A stretch of 9,816 nt of DNA from Pseudomonadota bacterium (lineage in GTDB: Bacteria; Pseudomonadota; Gammaproteobacteria; Burkholderiales; Burkholderiaceae_B): assembly GCA_023389535.1 (NCBI GenBank), contig JAEWEH010000177.1, positions 1 through 9,816 on the forward strand, given 5' to 3'. Each line of letters starts with the position of its first letter. Position 1 is the stretch's first letter. Below are positions 1-7,380 of the stretch, piece after piece. The notes below the pieces were generated by a model. The model was not told the origin of the DNA. It saw only the letters and a program-made list of their open reading frames with translations, and ran no database searches. The translations under genes were made by a program, and so were the position numbers.

Positions 1-854
1 AGCGGCTTGCGCGAGAAGGCGGGCACCACGGCAGAGATGATCCCGAAGGCCGGCAGAATCATCACGTAGACCTCGGGGTGGCCGAAGAACCAGAAAATGT
101 GCTGGTACAGGACCGGGTCACCGCCAGCGGCCGCATTGAAGAAGGCAGTGCCAAAGTGGCGATCGGTGAGCAGCATGGTCACTGCTGCGGCCAGTACGGG
201 CATGATCGCCAGCAGCAGGTAGGCAGTGATCAGCCAGGTCCAGCAGAACAGCGGCATCTTCATCAGTGTCATGCCAGGCGCGCGCATGTTCAGCACGGTG
301 ACGATGATGTTGATGGCGCCCATGATGGACGAAGCGCCCAGGATGTGCACGGCGAAGATGTTGAAGTCCATGCCCGGGCCCATTTGCAGCGACAGGGGCG
401 CGTACATCGTCCAGCCGGCGGCGTTGGCGCCGCCGGGCACGAAGAAGGAAATCGTGAACAGGATCGCGCCGATGGGCAGCAGCCAGAAGCTGAAGTTGTT
501 CATGCGGGCGAAGGCCATGTCGGATGCGCCGATCTGCAGCGGGATCATCCAGTTGGCGAAGCCCACGAAGGCCGGCATGATGGCGCCGAAGATCATGATC
601 AGGCCATGCATGGTGGTGAACTGGTTGAACAGTTCAGGCTGGAAGAACTGCAGCCCCGGGGCGAACAATTCCGTCCGCAGCAACAAGGCCAGTACGCCGC
701 CCTCGAGCAGCATGCAGAAGGAAAATATCAGGTACATCGTACCGATATCTTTGTGGTTGGTTGCGAACAGCCATCGACGCCAGCCGTGAGGCTTGTGGTC
801 GTGGTCGTCGTGGCCGTGGCTGGCCGGGACGTGATCGGCAGTAACGCTGCTCAT
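1..854 (-). CDS. ctaD: Cytochrome c oxidase subunit I (aa3-type), N-terminal part, cut by window edge
   Basis: Catalytic subunit of the heme-copper terminal oxidase. In the inner membrane it reduces O2 to water at the heme a3/CuB site and pumps protons. Reading starts at the ATG at 854-852, preceded by a strong Shine-Dalgarno AGGAAGGAG (861-869, 6-nt spacing). About 284 residues are present of a family length near 530; the C-terminal half lies beyond position 1. Visible marks: the conserved TNHKDIG start of helix I, His83 in MHGLIM (a heme a ligand), the D-channel aspartate in IGASDMAF, and GHPEVY with CuB ligand His259, Glu261 and the Tyr263 that is cross-linked to a histidine in this family. 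GHPEVY with Glu marks an A1-type oxidase. The N-terminus before helix I is rich in His and Asp (about residues 8-23). It lies 85 bp downstream of coxB and is surely co-transcribed with it. coxA is an equally used symbol. Confidence 0.97.
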   Translation of the reverse strand, partial: MSSVTADHVPASHGHDDHDHKPHGWRRWLFATNHKDIGTMYLIFSFCMLLEGGVLALLLRTELFAPGLQFFQPELFNQFTTMHGLIMIFGAIMPAFVGFANWMIPLQIGASDMAFARMNNFSFWLLPIGAILFTISFFVPGGANAAGWTMYAPLSLQMGPGMDFNIFAVHILGASSIMGAINIIVTVLNMRAPGMTLMKMPLFCWTWLITAYLLLAIMPVLAAAVTMLLTDRHFGTAFFNAAAGGDPVLYQHIFWFFGHPEVYVMILPAFGIISAVVPAFSRKP

Positions 855-875
855 GGTGGACTCCTTCCTACTTTA

Positions 876-901
876 CCGGGCTGACGCTGGCATCAACCCG
901 G
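876..901 (-). other. Hairpin in the coxB-coxA intergenic mRNA
   Basis: In the 85-bp gap between coxB and coxA, the arms 876-884 (CCGGGCTGA on plus) and 893-901 (TCAACCCGG) pair over 9 bp with one G-U wobble around an 8-nt loop. It sits just upstream of the coxA Shine-Dalgarno at 861-869. On the transcribed strand no T-tract follows the stem, so it is not an intrinsic terminator. It could stabilise the downstream message or separate coxB and coxA translation, which is inference. A 9-bp stem in GC-rich DNA can also arise by chance. Confidence 0.4.
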
Positions 902-939
902 GGAAAAATGCTCAAAATTGTTTTACACGCACTATTGGC

Positions 940-2100
940 TTAGCGCAAGGCTTTGACGTCGGCTGGCTGTACAACCGGATCCTTGCCCTTGCCCGCGTTG
1001 CTCCAGGCATTGCGGGTGTAGGTAATGACGGAGGCGATTTCCACGTCGTTCAGCTGGTCGCGGAAGGCGGCCATGGCTGTTCCCGGGTGGCCGTTCAGCA
1101 CAGTCAGGATCTGGTCTTTCATGGGGCCGAGAACATATTTGTCGCCGCCGTCCAGCGCCGGGAAAGTGCCGGGGATGCCCTTGCCATTGGCTTGGTGGCA
1201 GGCCACGCAGTTGGCCGCGTAGACTTGCGTGCCGCGCGCCACGAGTTCGTCCTTGGTCCATTCCTTGTTCGGGTCGTCGGCGGCGGAGGCCAGCGCCTTG
1301 CGCTGTTCGGCCGTCCACTTTTCGTAATCTTCCTGGGAAACGACATCAACCACAATAGGCATGAAGGCGTGGTCCTTGCCACAGAGTTCCGCGCATTGGC
1401 CGCGATAGGTGCCGATTTTCTCGGCGCGGAACCAGGTATCGCGCAGGAAGCCAGGCATCGCGTCCTGCTTGACGCCGAATTCGGGCACCATCCAGGAGTG
1501 GATGACGTCATTGGCGGTCAGTACGATGCGCACTTTCTTGTCGACCGGGACCACCAGGGGCTTGTCGACTTCCATCAGGTAGAGGTTGCCTTTCGGCGCC
1601 GAGCCTTCGATTTGGTCGCGGGGTGTGGCGAGGTTGGACAGGAACTTGACGCCTTGTGCGGGGCCGTCCAGGTATTCATAGCCCCATTTCCATTGGTAGC
1701 CGGTTACCTTCACGGTAAGGTCGGCGCTGGAAGTGTCCTTCATGGCGACCACCGTGCGGGTGGCGGGCAAAGCCATGCCGATGACGATAAGAAAGGGGAT
1801 GACGGTCCAGGCGATTTCGATGCCGACATGCTCGTGGAACTTGGCGGGGGTGGCGCCGCGCGACTTGCGGTGCATGATGATGGAGTAGAACATCACCCCG
1901 AAGACGCCGACAAAAATGATGGCACAGATGATGAGCATCATCCAGTGGATCCATACAATGTCCCGCGCTATCGACGTAACCCCCTCGTGGAGGTTGAGCT
2001 GATTGACTCTGGGGCCTCCCGGCATATCCTGTATCTGTGCACCAGCTACGCCCGCCATGAGCAATGCGCCGGTGCCCAGTAACCCTCTCAACTTCTTCAT
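940..2100 (-). CDS. coxB: Cytochrome c oxidase subunit II with fused C-terminal cytochrome c domain (caa3-type)
   Basis: Electron-entry subunit of the terminal oxidase, 386 aa, also named ctaC. In order: a signal peptide (MKKLRGLLG start, Ala-rich end near residues 20-21); two membrane helices (about 48-74 and 93-111); the aromatic patch GYQWKWGYEY (134-143); then a periplasmic cupredoxin domain with all CuA ligands, His201, Cys236, Glu238, Cys240, His244 and Met247. A short linker leads to a class I cytochrome c domain with CVACH (298-302) and Met343 as likely heme ligand, so electrons probably pass from cytochrome c through this heme to CuA. The ATG at 2100 is chosen because a GAGG lies 5 nt upstream (2106-2109) and the signal peptide begins there. 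An in-frame GTG at 2181 would add 27 residues ahead of the signal peptide and is unlikely. It is the first gene of the leftward coxBA operon. Confidence 0.97.
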   Translation of the reverse strand: MKKLRGLLGTGALLMAGVAGAQIQDMPGGPRVNQLNLHEGVTSIARDIVWIHWMMLIICAIIFVGVFGVMFYSIIMHRKSRGATPAKFHEHVGIEIAWTVIPFLIVIGMALPATRTVVAMKDTSSADLTVKVTGYQWKWGYEYLDGPAQGVKFLSNLATPRDQIEGSAPKGNLYLMEVDKPLVVPVDKKVRIVLTANDVIHSWMVPEFGVKQDAMPGFLRDTWFRAEKIGTYRGQCAELCGKDHAFMPIVVDVVSQEDYEKWTAEQRKALASAADDPNKEWTKDELVARGTQVYAANCVACHQANGKGIPGTFPALDGGDKYVLGPMKDQILTVLNGHPGTAMAAFRDQLNDVEIASVITYTRNAWSNAGKGKDPVVQPADVKALR

Positions 2101-2136
2101 GCTGACCTCGAAATACGACGTGCCCTTGCCCCATGA

Positions 2137-2150
2137 TTGATTCTGATCAA
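2137..2150 (-). promoter_or_regulatory. Perfect FNR/Anr-type operator upstream of coxB
   Basis: TTGATTCTGATCAA matches the FNR/Anr consensus TTGAT-N4-ATCAA at every defined position. FNR-family regulators bind this palindrome when O2 is low. Its centre (2143.5) is 43 nt upstream of the coxB ATG and about 34 nt downstream of the transcription start predicted from the promoter at 2185-2213. A site downstream of the start point fits repression of the oxidase at low oxygen. The match is seen directly; the regulatory sense is inference. Confidence 0.72.
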
Positions 2151-2184
2151 GCAGAGACCAAATAAAGCGACGCGGGAGCACATA

Positions 2185-2213
2185 ATTATTGGACGGCAGG
2201 CTTACAATGTTAA
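2185..2213 (-). promoter_or_regulatory. Predicted sigma70 promoter of coxBA
   Basis: On the minus strand, TTAACA (2213-2208, 5 of 6 matches to TTGACA) is followed after exactly 17 bp by AATAAT (2190-2185, 5 of 6 matches to TATAAT). Transcription would begin near 2178, giving a leader of about 78 nt that contains the FNR-like box and the coxB Shine-Dalgarno. A second, perfect TATAAT on the same strand at 2260-2255 lacks a recognisable -35 partner and could be an additional upstream promoter. Confidence 0.5.
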
Positions 2214-2347
2214 AGCCGTGATACTACCTGCTCAAATTACTTAAAGACCGCAGAATTATAGCGAACTAGTGCTGACCGTGGGTTGACTTGATCAGGACGC
2301 CGCGTCGGCATCAACGGAAGACATAGCATGGGCAGCCGGGCATACAC

Positions 2348-2353
2348 TACAAT
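2348..2353 (+). promoter_or_regulatory. Candidate -10 box for leaderless transcription of the Nudix gene
   Basis: TACAAT ends 6 nt before the ATG at 2360, so a transcript from this element would begin at or next to the start codon. No Shine-Dalgarno sequence is visible before that ATG, which is consistent with a leaderless mRNA. No convincing -35 hexamer is seen at 16-18 bp, so the call is weak. Confidence 0.3.
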
Positions 2354-2359
2354 TATTGC

Positions 2360-3196
2360 ATGAAAGATGCACACGCCCGCGTGTTGGCGCCGACCCTGGA
2401 CGCCCGATACAAACAGCTAGTCCGACGTATCCAGCAATTACCTCCCATCGGCTCGCGTCCTTTGACCGTGAGCGGCCGGGTCGCGGGCTGGATCACGGCC
2501 AAGGCCACAAGCCATATTCAAGGGTTGCCGGGCGTGGACATCGAACCCGAGGCAGTCCATATCATGGCTGCGCCGCGCAAGCGCATGCCCCTCAATGCGG
2601 TGCTGGCCGGTGTGGCCCATACTTTAAAAGAGGCTCGCTGCCTGCGCGGCTGGCGCAACGAATTGCTGGACGTCATCGGCGAAGGCCGTCGGCTGGGCGC
2701 CATCGAGCGGGCCGCGGTACGCCCTTTGGGTCTGCTGACCAAGGCAGTGCACCTGAACGCATGGTCTCCCGATGGCAAGCTCTGGGTGGCGCGCCGTTCC
2801 CTGACTAAAAACACTGACCCGGGCATGTGGGATACGCTGGTGGGTGGCTTGGCATGCGCCGCCGAGTCCCTGGACCTTGCCCTGGTGCGCGAAAGCTACG
2901 AAGAAGCCGGGCTGGCGGCTGCGGACCTTGAAAGGCGCACGCCGCTGCGTACTTTGTTGCGCATGCACAGGCGGCTGCCCGAGGGCTACCAGGTCGAAGA
3001 CGTGCTGGTCAGCGATTGCGTGCTGGAAAGTTCGGTATCGCCCAAGAACCTGGACGGCGAAGTCAGCGACATCCGGCTGGTAGATATAGACGAGCTATGG
3101 TCCCTGGTCGAGGCCGGCGAATTTACCCGCGAGGCCGAGCTCGTCGTTCTGGAAGGGCTGCAAAGACGTTTCAGGGAAGGCCGGATCGCCGCTTAA
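2360..3196 (+). CDS. DUF4743-type Nudix hydrolase
   Basis: A 278-aa protein with an N-terminal DUF4743-like region (about residues 10-125) and a C-terminal Nudix domain (about 128-270). The Nudix box G-x5-E-x7-RE-x2-EE-x-G is intact: Gly163, Glu169, Arg177, Glu178, Glu181, Glu182 and Gly184 are present, with Ser179 where a hydrophobic residue is usual. The acidic residues bind Mg2+ for hydrolysis of a nucleoside-diphosphate-type bond. Relatives with this architecture occur in yeast (YJR142W, and the Nudix part of Tnr3) and in plants; some act on damaged thiamine diphosphate analogues such as oxy- and oxothiamine diphosphate. That substrate is a family-based inference here, since no thiamine gene is nearby. 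The start has no visible Shine-Dalgarno. The TAA overlaps the stop codon of the convergent DUF3717 gene. It may be a monocistronic gene, cytoplasmic. Confidence 0.9.
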   Translation: MKDAHARVLAPTLDARYKQLVRRIQQLPPIGSRPLTVSGRVAGWITAKATSHIQGLPGVDIEPEAVHIMAAPRKRMPLNAVLAGVAHTLKEARCLRGWRNELLDVIGEGRRLGAIERAAVRPLGLLTKAVHLNAWSPDGKLWVARRSLTKNTDPGMWDTLVGGLACAAESLDLALVRESYEEAGLAAADLERRTPLRTLLRMHRRLPEGYQVEDVLVSDCVLESSVSPKNLDGEVSDIRLVDIDELWSLVEAGEFTREAELVVLEGLQRRFREGRIAA

Positions 3197-3420
3197 GCCC
3201 CGCCGATAGCGTCTCGCCATTCCTGCAGCGCCTGCTGCGCGCCTGCACTTAAGCCATCCACCGCAACTGCTTGTTTTCGCTCGAATATCAGCATGGCATA
3301 GGGCTCGGCCAGGGCGGCTGCCTGCGGACACAGCGCCAGTTCGTCGCCCTGCGAGGGCGATCGCGACCGCCAGTAATTGATGGCGGCCTCCAGTTCGGAC
3401 AAAGTTAGCACACTATTCAT
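3193..3420 (-). CDS. DUF3717 family small protein
   Basis: A small cytoplasmic protein of 75 aa from the ATG at 3420. It has the two hallmarks I associate with DUF3717: an AIN motif (AINYWRSRSP, residues 13-22) and an LCP motif (residues 30-32, followed by QAAALAEPYA). Members are short, are found in betaproteobacteria and have no known function. An in-frame ATG at 3468 would give 91 aa. Neither start has a clear Shine-Dalgarno; the shorter one is preferred because family similarity begins only a few residues after it. Its TAA (3195-3193) overlaps the TAA of the Nudix gene in a shared TTAA. It is divergent from phaM, and the 166-bp gap between them should hold both promoters. No signal peptide or membrane segment is seen. 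Confidence 0.75.
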   Translation of the reverse strand: MNSVLTLSELEAAINYWRSRSPSQGDELALCPQAAALAEPYAMLIFERKQAVAVDGLSAGAQQALQEWRDAIGGA

Positions 3421-3586
3421 AAGCCATAAGCCGGCCGGCAAATTAATTGGGCGATTGTTCACGGGCATTAGACGCTGGGGCAGCTTCAGTTTAAGCTATC
3501 CCGGTACGCTGGGTTGATGCCGTTGCGCCTTCGCGTACATACCGGTTTTTCCGTCTCTTTTCAGCCTACGCCAGCAAGGAGCCGCC

Positions 3587-4432
3587 ATGGCCACTCAGAA
3601 TGATAATCCTTTCGTCCTGCCGGGTTTCGGTCATAGCGGCGATATGGCAGAAAACCCGCTAGTCGCCAGCATGGAAATGATGCGCCAGGCCTGGCAAGGG
3701 TTGGCCGGCGCCAGCCGCTTCGACCAGGCCGCCATGGGCGGGCCGCTTTCTCCCGAGGAACTGGACCGGCGCATCGCCGACCTGAAGGCGGTAGAAAACT
3801 GGTTACGCATGAATCTGTCCATGTTGTCCAGCACGATACAAGCGCTGGAGGTCCAGCGGGCCATGGTCGCGACCTTGAAATCCTTCGTCTCCCGCGCCGC
3901 GCCCCAAAGCAGCGATGGCCGCTCGCCGCTGGAAGTCGTGCTTGGCATTCATCCCGGCGCGGGGCGGGGCGAAGACGCCGCTGCCAAACCATCCGAACCG
4001 GCTGGGGCGGCGGCCGGCCACCCGACTGCGACGCCTGCCACCGCCGGCGCGCAGGACCGAGCCGCAGCGCCCGCACCGTCGCACAAAGATGCTGCAGCCG
4101 ACCAGGCGGATCAGGGCTCGGGCGGTATGCCCGACGCTTATGCTGCGCAGGCGGCCGCCGCTGCGCAAGGCTGGTGGGACATGGTGCAAAAGCAATTTGA
4201 TACCCTGGCGACCGCCACCGCGGCGACGATGCAGGCGGCTGATGCCGTCAAGTCCCCGGCGGGGCCAGGCTCGGCAGGCGTTTCAGGGGATTCCCGCTTG
4301 GGCAAAGCGCAAGGAGGGGATGCGGCCTCGGGACCGCGCCGGAAAGCGGCCCCCGGTGGAACCCCACGCAAGACCGCAAAAAAAGCCTCCGCGCCGGCGC
4401 GCCGAAGCAGCTCTTCCGCCAAGAAGGCCTGA
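3587..4432 (+). CDS. phaM: PhaM-like polyhydroxyalkanoate granule / nucleoid-associated regulatory protein
   Basis: A 281-aa protein resembling PhaM of Ralstonia/Cupriavidus, which activates PHA synthase and links PHB granules to the nucleoid. The conserved core is at about residues 54-102: [19 protein letters not shown], then a predicted helix ending in [16 protein letters not shown]. An Ala/Pro-rich low-complexity linker (about 125-185) follows. A second amphipathic segment holds [13 protein letters not shown] (196-208). The tail (about 250-281) is basic with RRK, RK, KK and RR clusters, like histone H1-type tails, and is the likely DNA-binding part. A good Shine-Dalgarno AAGGAG (3576-3581) fixes the start. 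A weak promoter is possible: TTGATG at 3514-3519 and TACATA at 3536-3541, 16-bp spacer. No PHA synthase gene is in the window, so the granule role rests on similarity alone. Confidence 0.82.
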   Translation: MATQNDNPFVLPGFGHSGDMAENPLVASMEMMRQAWQGLAGASRFDQAAMGGPLSPEELDRRIADLKAVENWLRMNLSMLSSTIQALEVQRAMVATLKSFVSRAAPQSSDGRSPLEVVLGIHPGAGRGEDAAAKPSEPAGAAAGHPTATPATAGAQDRAAAPAPSHKDAAADQADQGSGGMPDAYAAQAAAAAQGWWDMVQKQFDTLATATAATMQAADAVKSPAGPGSAGVSGDSRLGKAQGGDAASGPRRKAAPGGTPRKTAKKASAPARRSSSSAKKA

Positions 4433-4438
4433 CCGGGT

Positions 4439-4477
4439 CCTGCCAACGCTAAAAGGACGTGTTTTAGCGTTGGCAGG
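4439..4477. repeat. Perfect 16-bp inverted repeat (hairpin) between phaM and glmU
   Basis: Arms 4439-4454 (CCTGCCAACGCTAAAA) and 4462-4477 (TTTTAGCGTTGGCAGG) are exact reverse complements around the 7-nt loop GGACGTG. It begins 7 nt after the phaM stop codon. A hairpin this strong would form in RNA of either strand and could end or protect the phaM transcript. However, the T-run is inside the stem next to the loop, and no T-tract follows the stem, so it does not fit the classical intrinsic terminator. A dispersed repeat element is the other possibility. Confidence 0.85.
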
Positions 4478-4610
4478 TCGCTGGCGGCGCCGCCGCGCCT
4501 TGCCGGCCCAATACGGGCTCGGGCGCAAGCATGTATTATTTCATCTGTATGGGGCCCTTGCCGGCCTGTTTTCGTGCTTCTTTTTACTTTCGATTCACAC
4601 TATTCAATTC

Positions 4611-5990
4611 ATGCTGAACATCGTCATTCTGGCCGCCGGCCTAGGCAAACGCATGCAGTCGGACCTTCCCAAGGTATTGCATCCACTGGCTGGCAAACCC
4701 ATGCTGTCCCACGTACTTGATAATGCCCGCCAACTGGGGCCGGATCGCATCGTGATCGTCGTGGGCCATGGCGCCGAGCGGGTGCAGGCTGCCTTTGCCG
4801 ACCAGAACGATCTGCAGTTCGCCTTGCAGAGTCCCCAGCATGGCACGGGGCATGCAGTGCAACAGGCGGTGCCCATGCTCCTGGGCGGCGACGGCCCGGA
4901 AGATGCCACGCTGGTGTTGTACGGCGATGTGCCACTGGTTCAGCCCGCCACCTTGCAAGCCTTGCTGCAAGCGCGGGCAGGCGGCGCGGCCGTCTTGACG
5001 GAAACGCTGGCCGACCCCAGTGGTTACGGTCGCATCATACGCAGCCAGGCGGGCGATGTGCTGCGCATCGTCGAGCACAAGGACGCGACGTCTGACGAGC
5101 TGGCCGTGGCGGAAGTGAACACCGGCATCCTGGTCGCCCCCACCGCCAAGCTCAAGGACTGGCTGACGCGCATCGACAACAACAATGCGCAGGGCGAATA
5201 TTATCTGACCGACATCATCGGCCTGGCGGTTGCCGATGGCGTGCCCGTGCATGCGGCGCAGCCTGGCGCGGGCTGGGAAACCTTGGGCGTCAATAGCCGT
5301 GTACAGCAAGCTCAATTGGAACGCAGCTGGCAGGGCGAGCAGGCCCGGCGGCTGCTCGAGCAAGGCGTGACCCTGGCTGATCCGGCGCGCTTCGATCTGC
5401 GCGGGACGCTGGCATGCGGCCGCGATGTATTCATCGACGTAGGCTGCGTCTTCGAGGGGCAGGTCCGCTTGGCGGACGGCGTGCGCATCGGACCACATTG
5501 TGTCATCAAGGATTCTGATATCGGCGCGGGCACTCATATTGATGCATACAGCCACGTGCAGGAAGCGAAGGTGGGGGGCGAGGCACGCATTGGGCCCTAT
5601 GCGCGCTTGCGCCCGGGTGCGGACATCGGTCGGGAGGCCCATGTGGGCAACTTCGTCGAGATCAAGAAAAGCGTGCTGGGCCAGGGCTCCAAGGCGAATC
5701 ATCTGGCTTATATCGGCGATGCCCAGGTGGGCGCGCGCGTGAATATCGGCGCCGGCACCATCACTTGCAACTATGATGGCGTCAATAAATACCCGACCAT
5801 CATCGAGGACGACGCGTTTATTGGCTCGGACAGCCAGTTGGTGGCGCCCGTGCGTGTGGGCCGTGGAGCTACCCTGGGCGCCGGCACCACACTGACGTCC
5901 GACGCACCGGCCGATAAGTTGACCTTGTCGCGCGCCCAGCAAAAGACCATCGAAAACTGGAAACGGCCAGCCAAGAAAAGCGGATCGTGA
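4611..5990 (+). CDS. glmU: Bifunctional N-acetylglucosamine-1-phosphate uridyltransferase / glucosamine-1-phosphate acetyltransferase
   Basis: Makes UDP-GlcNAc for peptidoglycan and LPS: it acetylates GlcN-1-P with acetyl-CoA, then joins GlcNAc-1-P to UMP from UTP. The protein has 459 aa, close to the usual 455-460. The N-terminal pyrophosphorylase domain (about 1-228) shows LAAGLGKRM (8-15) with Arg14, PKVL with Lys21, QHGTGHA (76-82), YGDVPL with the metal ligand Asp106, and VNTGI plus Asn228. The C-terminal left-handed beta-helix (about 250-459) has hexapeptide repeats, [14 protein letters not shown] with the presumed catalytic His364, and the [13 protein letters not shown] loop. The same frame is open upstream to 3915, but similarity begins at [10 protein letters not shown], so the ATG at 4611 is the start; no strong Shine-Dalgarno precedes it. 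The 178-bp gap upstream holds the hairpin and a weak -10-like TATTAT (4534-4539). It is probably the first gene of a three-gene transcript. Confidence 0.98.
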   Translation: MLNIVILAAGLGKRMQSDLPKVLHPLAGKPMLSHVLDNARQLGPDRIVIVVGHGAERVQAAFADQNDLQFALQSPQHGTGHAVQQAVPMLLGGDGPEDATLVLYGDVPLVQPATLQALLQARAGGAAVLTETLADPSGYGRIIRSQAGDVLRIVEHKDATSDELAVAEVNTGILVAPTAKLKDWLTRIDNNNAQGEYYLTDIIGLAVADGVPVHAAQPGAGWETLGVNSRVQQAQLERSWQGEQARRLLEQGVTLADPARFDLRGTLACGRDVFIDVGCVFEGQVRLADGVRIGPHCVIKDSDIGAGTHIDAYSHVQEAKVGGEARIGPYARLRPGADIGREAHVGNFVEIKKSVLGQGSKANHLAYIGDAQVGARVNIGAGTITCNYDGVNKYPTIIEDDAFIGSDSQLVAPVRVGRGATLGAGTTLTSDAPADKLTLSRAQQKTIENWKRPAKKSGS

Positions 5991-7375
5991 CAAGCAGCAC
6001 GCGTGCAGGCAAGGCAGAATCCTTGCCCGACGGGCTGGAAGCGCCCAGACGCCATTGGGCGGCTGCCACCTTATTGCTGGCATTGACGGTAACCGTACTG
6101 GATTCCAGCATGGCGAATGTGGCGCTGCCGGCCATCGCCGGGGCGCTACGCATCGACCCCGCCAATGTCGTGTGGGTAGTCATTGCCTACAACCTGGTTG
6201 TGGTCGTCTCGCTGTTGCCTCTGTCCGCGGTGGCGGAACGTGTTGGCTTCCGGCGCATGTTTGCACTGGGCATGACGATGTTCATGGCGGCATCGCTGGC
6301 GTCCGCATTGTCGACATCATTTTTGAGCCTGCTGCTGGCCCGCATGGCCCAGGGCCTGGGTTCGGCCATGCTGATGTGCCTGTTTGGCGGCCTGGTGCGC
6401 AATATCTATCCCATGAACAAGCTGGGCATGGGCCTGAGCTTGAACGCCATGACGGTAGGGGTGATGGCCGTGCTGGGACCCGCGATAGGGGCATTCATCC
6501 TGCAGGCGGTGTCGTGGCACTGGATTTTTCTCGTCATTGTGCCTTTTTGCATCGCTTCTTATTTTGGGGTGCGTTTTCTGCCTGATGTGCCGCGCAGCGC
6601 CAGCCGCTTCGATTGGGTGGCTTGCTTGCTCAGTGCGCCGGTCTTTGGTTTGTCAGTCATAGGGCTGGATGCCGTGGTCAAAGATCCGGCGCGCGCGGTC
6701 TTGTGTCTGTTGATCGCAGCATTGGCCGCATGGGCATTGGTGCGCCGCTCGCGCGGGCAACTGGCGCCCATCGTGCCGGTCGACCTCTTGCGCATCAAAC
6801 CCATCGCTTACGCGGTGGGGGCTTCGGCGTTTTCCTTCGCTGCACAAATGGCAGCCTTTGTGTCTTTGCCTTTCTACTTCAAGGAAGTGCTGCACTACAG
6901 CTACGGCGATGTGGGCATATTATTGGGCGTCTGGTCCATAGGTGTGGCCGTCATGGCCCCCGTGGCCGGTTACTTGTCGGGCCGCTACGCTATTGCTGTG
7001 TTATGCGGCATCGGTGCGGCCGGCATGGCGGCAGGCATGACTTGGGTCATCTTACTGCCTGCCAGCACAGCGTTTTTGTGGCTGATCCTGGCCATGCTGG
7101 TGGGGGGCGTGGGCTTCGGCTTCTTTCAGACTCCGAACAACCGCGCCTTGTTGGCGGGTGCGCCACGGCATCGTAGCGGCGCCGCGGGGGGCATGCAGGC
7201 CACGACGCGCGTATTCGGCCAAAGCTTTGGGACCGCGCTGGTGGCGGTGTCCTTCAACATCAGCGAAATCAACGGCGCTGTAATAGGAATAGTTGCGGCC
7301 ATCGCTTGCGCAGTAGTCGCCATGTGCATCAATATCGCCCGCCAACTCAATCCGGTAGCCGACCTGGAGCTCTGA
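5987..7375 (+). CDS. DHA2-type major facilitator superfamily transporter
   Basis: An inner-membrane protein of 462 aa, probably a proton-driven exporter. About 14 hydrophobic segments can be counted, the number typical of the DHA2 (EmrB/QacA) group. Family motifs: [13 protein letters not shown] in helix 1 (38-50), AERVGFRR in the loop after helix 2 (83-90), [10 protein letters not shown] in helix 4 (118-127, with the motif B arginine Arg119), and [10 protein letters not shown] (161-170) corresponding to motif C of antiporters. The start is GTG at 5987 within GTGA, overlapping the glmU stop by 4 nt, which implies translational coupling. The substrate cannot be read from sequence. Coupling to glmU and a glycosyltransferase hints at an envelope or sugar-related substrate, but drug or solvent export is equally possible. 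Confidence 0.9.
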   Translation: MTSSTRAGKAESLPDGLEAPRRHWAAATLLLALTVTVLDSSMANVALPAIAGALRIDPANVVWVVIAYNLVVVVSLLPLSAVAERVGFRRMFALGMTMFMAASLASALSTSFLSLLLARMAQGLGSAMLMCLFGGLVRNIYPMNKLGMGLSLNAMTVGVMAVLGPAIGAFILQAVSWHWIFLVIVPFCIASYFGVRFLPDVPRSASRFDWVACLLSAPVFGLSVIGLDAVVKDPARAVLCLLIAALAAWALVRRSRGQLAPIVPVDLLRIKPIAYAVGASAFSFAAQMAAFVSLPFYFKEVLHYSYGDVGILLGVWSIGVAVMAPVAGYLSGRYAIAVLCGIGAAGMAAGMTWVILLPASTAFLWLILAMLVGGVGFGFFQTPNNRALLAGAPRHRSGAAGGMQATTRVFGQSFGTALVAVSFNISEINGAVIGIVAAIACAVVAMCINIARQLNPVADLEL

Positions 7376-7380
7376 ACATC

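Noticed and set aside
78..884. Plus-strand open frames opposite coxA
   Set aside because: Antisense shadows of the conserved subunit I coding sequence, with low-complexity translation.
853..2082. Long plus-strand open frame opposite coxB (about 409 codons)
   Set aside because: It is exactly antisense to coxB, which has all CuA and heme c motifs. Its translation has no recognisable domain and it lacks a sensible ribosome binding site. GC-rich codon bias creates such mirror frames.
2101..2181. GTG start at 2181 for coxB
   Set aside because: It would bury the signal peptide 27 residues inside the protein and read through the FNR-like box. The ATG at 2100 has its own Shine-Dalgarno.
3511..3521. 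GGGTTGATGCC shared with the coxB-coxA spacer (inverse at 889-899)
   Set aside because: A single 11-bp match with no similarity in the flanks and no common position relative to genes; probably chance.
4439..4477. Integron attC-like site
   Set aside because: The hairpin is perfectly symmetric and lacks the GTTRRRY/RYYYAAC cores and the unpaired bases that attC sites need. No integrase or cassette is nearby.
3915..4610. In-frame N-terminal extension of GlmU by 232 codons
   Set aside because: It overlaps phaM in another frame, is Arg/Pro-rich junk-like sequence, and runs through the hairpin. GlmU similarity begins sharply at 4611.
4641..6083. Minus-strand open frame of about 480 codons opposite glmU
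   Set aside because: Antisense to a fully conserved glmU. The length is explained by codon bias and no family motif is visible.
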